Source of the DNA: JAEUSI01 sp036782915
Lineage (GTDB): Bacteria; Bacteroidota; Ignavibacteria; Tepidaquicellales; Tepidaquicellaceae
Direction: 5' to 3'
Assembly: GCA_036782915.1 (NCBI GenBank)
Contig: DAIPYE010000124.1
Location: forward strand, 1 to 9,823
Length of the DNA stretch: 9,823 nt
A program made the position numbers and the translations under genes. The notes beneath the pieces are model-generated. The model searched no databases, was not told the DNA's origin, and saw nothing but the letters and a program-made list of their open reading frames with translations. The first letter of the stretch is position 1. Every line of letters starts with the position of its first letter. This document shows, one piece after another, positions 7,096-9,823 of this stretch.

Positions 7096-7124
7096 TTTAT
7101 AAACTTTCCGCTGTAACATAACAA
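7096..7124 (-). promoter_or_regulatory. Candidate sigma70-type promoter of the porX run
   Basis: On the minus strand TTGTTA (7119-7124) and TATAAA (7096-7101) are separated by exactly 17 nt. This matches the housekeeping consensus at four and five of six positions. Transcription would begin near 7088, leaving a leader of about 65 nt before the porX ATG. It lies in the 118-nt gap after rlmD, the largest gap in the minus-strand block from rlmD to glmM. A 5-bp dyad, CCGCT and AGCGG (7108-7112 and 7129-7133), flanks the -35 box. Confidence 0.5.
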
Positions 7125-7148
7125 TTAAAGCGGTCTTTAAAAAGTCAT

Positions 7149-8579
7149 TCAAATCTTTGAGAATTTCTCGGAATTCTCCAGACTGACAACATTTTCGATG
7201 TGATATGTGTGGGGAAACATATCTCCGGGCTGAATTTTACCGATTCTGTAATTTCCTTTACTGCAGATTATTTTCAGATCTCTTGCCTGTGTGTGGGGAT
7301 TACAACTGACATACAGTATTTTTTCGAACTTAGTTTCAGACAGTATCTCGCAGATCTTCGGATGAAGCCCTGAACGGGGAGGATCAAGTATGATTTTATT
7401 ATACTGACCGGAAATATTTTCTTTTTCCAGGAAATCTTTTATATCGCAGCAAATGAACTCTGCATTTTCGATCCTGTTCTGATCTGAATTAATTTTCGCG
7501 TCATTTATAGAATTTTCTATAAGTTCAACGCCTTTTACTCCATTCACTAGATCTGATATGAAAATGGAAATTGAACCCGTCCCGCAGTAAAGATCCAGAA
7601 CATTATCATTTTTATTGAATTCTCCCAATTCAGTTAATAAATTAAATAGTTTCTCTGCCTGTAAAGTATTTGTCTGGAAAAATGACTGAGGAGATATTTT
7701 AAAAATAAATTCTTTCCCGTCCTTTCTTTTAAGCTTTTCATAAATGAATCCGCTGCCGGAAAGAATGTTTTCATTCTCACCAAAAGCAACCTGAGCTTTC
7801 TTCTGCGAAGTGGAATTTATTAATGTTGTGATCTCCGGGAATTTATTTAAAAGCTGTTCTGAATATTCAGTCATAAGTTTATCATCGAATTCAAACGTAA
7901 TCAGATTTACCATTAGATCTTTTGTGTTTTTACTTTCTCTTATGATCAGAAAACGGAGCTGACCTGTATTTGATCTTGTGGAATAAACAGGAACTTCCCT
8001 CATCCTGAAAAATTCATTTGTAAAATTTAAAATCCCGTTTGAAATTTCAGACTGCAGATAACATTTGTCAATGCTGACTATCTTTGAATGAAACTTCGGA
8101 ACGTGCAATCCAAGAACATAATTTCCCTTTACCTTATCCATATCTTTTTCTTCCATCCATTCATCATCCGAAAATGAAAATTCCATTTTATTTCTGTAAT
8201 AAAAAATATTATCGCATTTGAGTGTAGCAGGAATTTCAGGATTCTCAAAACCACCTATCCTTTCAAAAGCATTTTTTACAACATTGGTTTTGAATTCAAT
8301 TTGTTTTTCATAGTCATAATTCTGAATCTTACATCCGCCGCAAACTCCAAAGTGACTGCATTCGGGGATAATTCTGTATTCAGACGGCACTTCAAGACCG
8401 GTAAGCCTTGCTTCCGCATAACTTGATTTCTTTCTCAAAATCTTTATCAGAGCGCGGTCACCGGGAAGCCCCTTTTCCGTAAATATCACAAAACCTTCTT
8501 CAGTTTTTGAAATTCCCTTTCCTTCGGAACTCAGATCCGTAATGTCAACCGTGATCTCATCGCCTTTTTTCAGTGTCAT
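7149..8579 (-). CDS. rlmD: 23S rRNA (uracil-C5)-methyltransferase, RlmD/RumA family
   Basis: This SAM-dependent RNA methyltransferase of the TrmA/RumA family most likely makes m5U in 23S rRNA. The N-terminal TRAM domain spans about 1-60. Four cysteines for a [4Fe-4S] cluster are present: C74, C80, C83 (CSHFGVCGGC) and C173. The catalytic part carries FQTN (301-304), the SAM loop DLYCGTGS (329-336), DPPRSGL (399-405), the nucleophile C426 in YVSCNP and the general base E462. Length 476 is usual for bacterial members. Several bacteria carry paralogues (RlmCD, RlmC, TrmA-like), so the exact uridine is not certain; the complete cluster argues for RlmD or RlmCD. The ATG is preceded by only a weak GAAAG. 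The gene has its own promoter and is separated from porX. Confidence 0.88.
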   Translation of the reverse strand: MTLKKGDEITVDITDLSSEGKGISKTEEGFVIFTEKGLPGDRALIKILRKKSSYAEARLTGLEVPSEYRIIPECSHFGVCGGCKIQNYDYEKQIEFKTNVVKNAFERIGGFENPEIPATLKCDNIFYYRNKMEFSFSDDEWMEEKDMDKVKGNYVLGLHVPKFHSKIVSIDKCYLQSEISNGILNFTNEFFRMREVPVYSTRSNTGQLRFLIIRESKNTKDLMVNLITFEFDDKLMTEYSEQLLNKFPEITTLINSTSQKKAQVAFGENENILSGSGFIYEKLKRKDGKEFIFKISPQSFFQTNTLQAEKLFNLLTELGEFNKNDNVLDLYCGTGSISIFISDLVNGVKGVELIENSINDAKINSDQNRIENAEFICCDIKDFLEKENISGQYNKIILDPPRSGLHPKICEILSETKFEKILYVSCNPHTQARDLKIICSKGNYRIGKIQPGDMFPHTYHIENVVSLENSEKFSKI

Positions 8580-8633
8580 GTAATTCTTTCATATTAGTTA
8601 AATTATTATCATTTGGAATTTTTTTAAAAAGCT

Positions 8634-8662
8634 ATTATACTACTCATCTAAATTATCTGCAA
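8634..8662 (-). promoter_or_regulatory. Candidate sigma70-type promoter of rlmD
   Basis: Minus strand: TTGCAG (8657-8662), a 17-nt spacer, then a perfect TATAAT (8634-8639). Transcription would begin near 8627, about 48 nt before the rlmD ATG. The -35 matches the consensus only at TTG. It lies between the terminator at 8743-8772 and rlmD, where a promoter is expected. Confidence 0.55.
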
Positions 8663-8734
8663 TACATCTATTACTGCCTGAATGCTAAAACCAATTCCGT
8701 TTCCAAATGAGAGTAAAGCTGTTTCAACTTAATG

Positions 8735-8772
8735 AAAATAAAAAAGGTTATAGAAATTTTCCTATAACCTTT
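8735..8772 (-). terminator. Strong intrinsic terminator after the T9SS cargo genes
   Basis: A perfect 11-bp stem pairs AAAGGTTATAG (8743-8753) with CTATAACCTTT (8762-8772) over an 8-nt loop. Read on the minus strand it is followed by an almost pure T stretch (about 8735-8745, TTTTTATTTTC). It lies 31 nt past the stop of the orphan sorting-domain frame and ends transcription of the right-hand unit before the rlmD promoter. On the plus strand no T run follows. Confidence 0.85.
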
Positions 8773-8803
8773 AAATTCCAAAAAAATTATGCAACAAATG
8801 TCG

Positions 8804-9180
8804 TTATTTTAGCAAAACCATTTTCCATATCTGCTGAAAATTCCCTGCGCTGATCGGGTTCGGCGAGCTCACCGCGAGTTTGTAATAATAAACTCCGCTG
8901 GAAAGATCCGAGCCGTTAAAAGAAATAATATATCTTCCTGCTTTCTTAAAATCATTTACTAAACTCATAACTTCTTTTCCAAGCAGATTATAAATTTTTA
9001 TAGTTACAAAATCACCTCCCGTATTAGGAATTGCATATTCAATATTCGTTGACGGATTAAATGGGTTAGGGTAATTCTGGTTTATCGAATATTTATCTGG
9101 TAATCCTTCATTCGCCCTCTTTAAATTTCATTAAATAGTTTTTCTATCACCTGATTTTTACCAATTTCTTTAACCGGCAC
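8804..9180 (-). pseudogene. Frameshifted small gene encoding a T9SS C-terminal sorting domain
   Basis: The minus-strand frame from 9127 to 8804 (107 codons with no usable start before the domain) encodes a clear T9SS type A sorting domain: NYPNPFNPSTNIEYAIP, then IKIYNLLGKEV, SSGVYYYKL and a terminal KMVLLK. Such domains guide proteins through the type IX outer-membrane channel and are cleaved at the cell surface. Just upstream, a GTG at 9180 with a perfect Shine-Dalgarno opens a 19-codon ORF (MPVKEIGKNQVIEKLFNEI) that stops at 9121. Adding one T in the ATTTAAA stretch near 9121-9126 joins the two frames into 125 residues, with a smooth junction reading FNEILKRANEGLPDKYS. No signal peptide is present. 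It may be a decayed remnant of a longer cargo gene, a true single-base mutation or a sequencing error. Confidence 0.7.
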
Positions 9181-9185
9181 ATAAG

Positions 9186-9193
9186 ACCTCCTT
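9186..9193 (-). promoter_or_regulatory. Full-consensus Shine-Dalgarno ahead of the frameshifted small gene
   Basis: AAGGAGGT on the minus strand, 1 nt after the stop codon of the upstream cargo gene, matches the full anti-Shine-Dalgarno complement. It is 5 to 6 nt from the GTG at 9180. An overlapping ATG at 9182 in another frame gives only 11 codons (MCRLKKLVKIR). It is the strongest ribosome-binding site in the window. Confidence 0.6.
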
Positions 9194-9194
9194 T

Positions 9195-9823
9195 TTATTT
9201 TACTAAAAATAATTTCTTTGTATCAACAAGAATTCCGTTTGCATAAAGACTATAAAAATAAACTCCGCTTGTATAATTAATTCCATTAAAAGCTGTTTCA
9301 TAAACACCTGATTTTAAATTTTCATTTACTAAAATAGAAATTTCCCGGCCGATATTATCATAAACTTTTATTTGTACAAGACTCGGCTTAGTTATTTCAA
9401 ATTTAATTTTAGTTTCAGGATTAAAAGGATTTGGATAGTTTTGATATAACTTATGATCTTCAGGAAAAATATTATTAATATCATTTAAATTTGTAAGTCC
9501 GCTTGTAGTAGTATAAACTATTTTTGTATTTCCTCCAACTCCCCAGCCAATGGAGTCATTAAAAAACCACAATGCCCCGAAATATCTTTGATCAATTCCT
9601 GTGTTTTCCCTTCTCCATGTAGCACCTGAATCAATTGATTTAAACAGTTGTCCAAAGGTTCCTCCAACCCAACCAGTGGTCAAACTTGAAAATCTGCAAA
9701 CATAAGGTTGGTCTGAACCTGTGACATATCCTATACTATCCCATGTATCTCCAAAATTTGAACTTTTATATACTCTACCTACATCTTCAACAACAAAAAC
9801 ATATTGATTTTTTATTATAGAAA
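9195..9823 (-). CDS. T9SS-secreted protein with Asp-box (BNR-like) repeats, C-terminal part (5' end outside window)
   Basis: The frame is open to the window edge, so about 208 C-terminal residues are present; the TTG at 9683 lies inside a continuous repeat and is not the start. Two Asp-box motifs of the form S-x-[DN]-x-G-x-T-W occur, SSNFGDTW and SIDSGATW, each after a G-x-[VL]-[YF]-K-S strand, with a weaker third copy near TTTSGLT. This pattern belongs to beta-propellers of the BNR / Ycf48-like type common in Ignavibacteria surface proteins. The last 80 or so residues are a T9SS type A sorting domain: YQNYPNPFNPETKIKFEI, IKVYDNIGREI, TSGVYFYSL and a terminal KKLFLVK. The protein is expected to be secreted and either released or anchored at the cell surface. 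Its ligand or enzymatic role cannot be told. Confidence 0.88.
   Translation of the reverse strand, partial: SIIKNQYVFVVEDVGRVYKSSNFGDTWDSIGYVTGSDQPYVCRFSSLTTGWVGGTFGQLFKSIDSGATWRRENTGIDQRYFGALWFFNDSIGWGVGGNTKIVYTTTSGLTNLNDINNIFPEDHKLYQNYPNPFNPETKIKFEITKPSLVQIKVYDNIGREISILVNENLKSGVYETAFNGINYTSGVYFYSLYANGILVDTKKLFLVK

Noticed and set aside
9121..9130. Programmed -1 frameshift at the AAATTTA heptamer between the 19-codon ORF and the sorting domain
   Set aside because: The heptamer is not in the register needed: the 19-codon ORF reads GAA ATT TAA through it, so the P- and A-site tRNAs would not re-pair after a -1 slip. A single-base loss is simpler.
9195..9683. Complete 162-residue gene starting at the TTG at 9683
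   Set aside because: The same frame stays open to the window edge and upstream codons encode another Asp-box repeat, so the TTG is internal and the gene is truncated by the window.
1..9823. CRISPR arrays, insertion sequences, tRNA or rRNA genes
   Set aside because: No regularly spaced repeats, transposase frames, terminal inverted repeats, cloverleaf-like segments or rRNA-like conserved stretches were seen on either strand.

Overview
The window is an AT-rich bacterial segment. It most likely comes from the Ignavibacteria or a neighbouring lineage of the Bacteroidota/Chlorobi group. Three observations point there: a PorX-type response regulator with a PglZ effector domain, two type IX secretion (T9SS) C-terminal sorting domains carrying the NYPNPFNP signature, and a GlmM of the Bacteroidota type (GEGSGG sugar loop). 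The lineage is an inference; no rRNA or other taxonomic marker is present.

Layout. The left edge (1-358, plus strand) holds the C-terminal end of a membrane polysaccharide flippase, which converges on everything else. From 371 to 7030, seven minus-strand genes form a compact run, in transcription order: porX, tsaE, tsaB, accD, panC, a single-domain glmU and glmM. Gaps inside the run are 6 to 60 nt. A sigma70-like promoter lies just upstream of porX. Upstream of it is rlmD (7149-8579, minus) with its own TATAAT promoter. The right end (8804-9823, minus) holds the 3' part of a T9SS cargo protein with Asp-box repeats. It is followed by a small frameshifted T9SS sorting-domain gene and a strong intrinsic terminator.

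How the genes work together. The porX run mixes a regulator of type IX secretion with core housekeeping. TsaE and TsaB serve the t6A tRNA modification, AccD starts fatty-acid synthesis and PanC makes pantothenate for CoA. GlmM and the GlmU uridylyltransferase make UDP-GlcNAc for peptidoglycan and outer-membrane glycans. The T9SS cargo genes at the right edge are the kind of product PorX is known to control in other Bacteroidota.

Main points of interest. The PorX receiver domain keeps its phosphorylation residues, but about 15 residues (helix alpha4) are missing between the conserved Thr and Lys. The orphan sorting domain has a perfect Shine-Dalgarno and becomes one continuous 125-residue ORF if a single base is restored. 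GlmU ends exactly where its acetyltransferase half should begin. accD is preceded by a nine-codon leader ORF that carries the only good ribosome-binding site in that gap.
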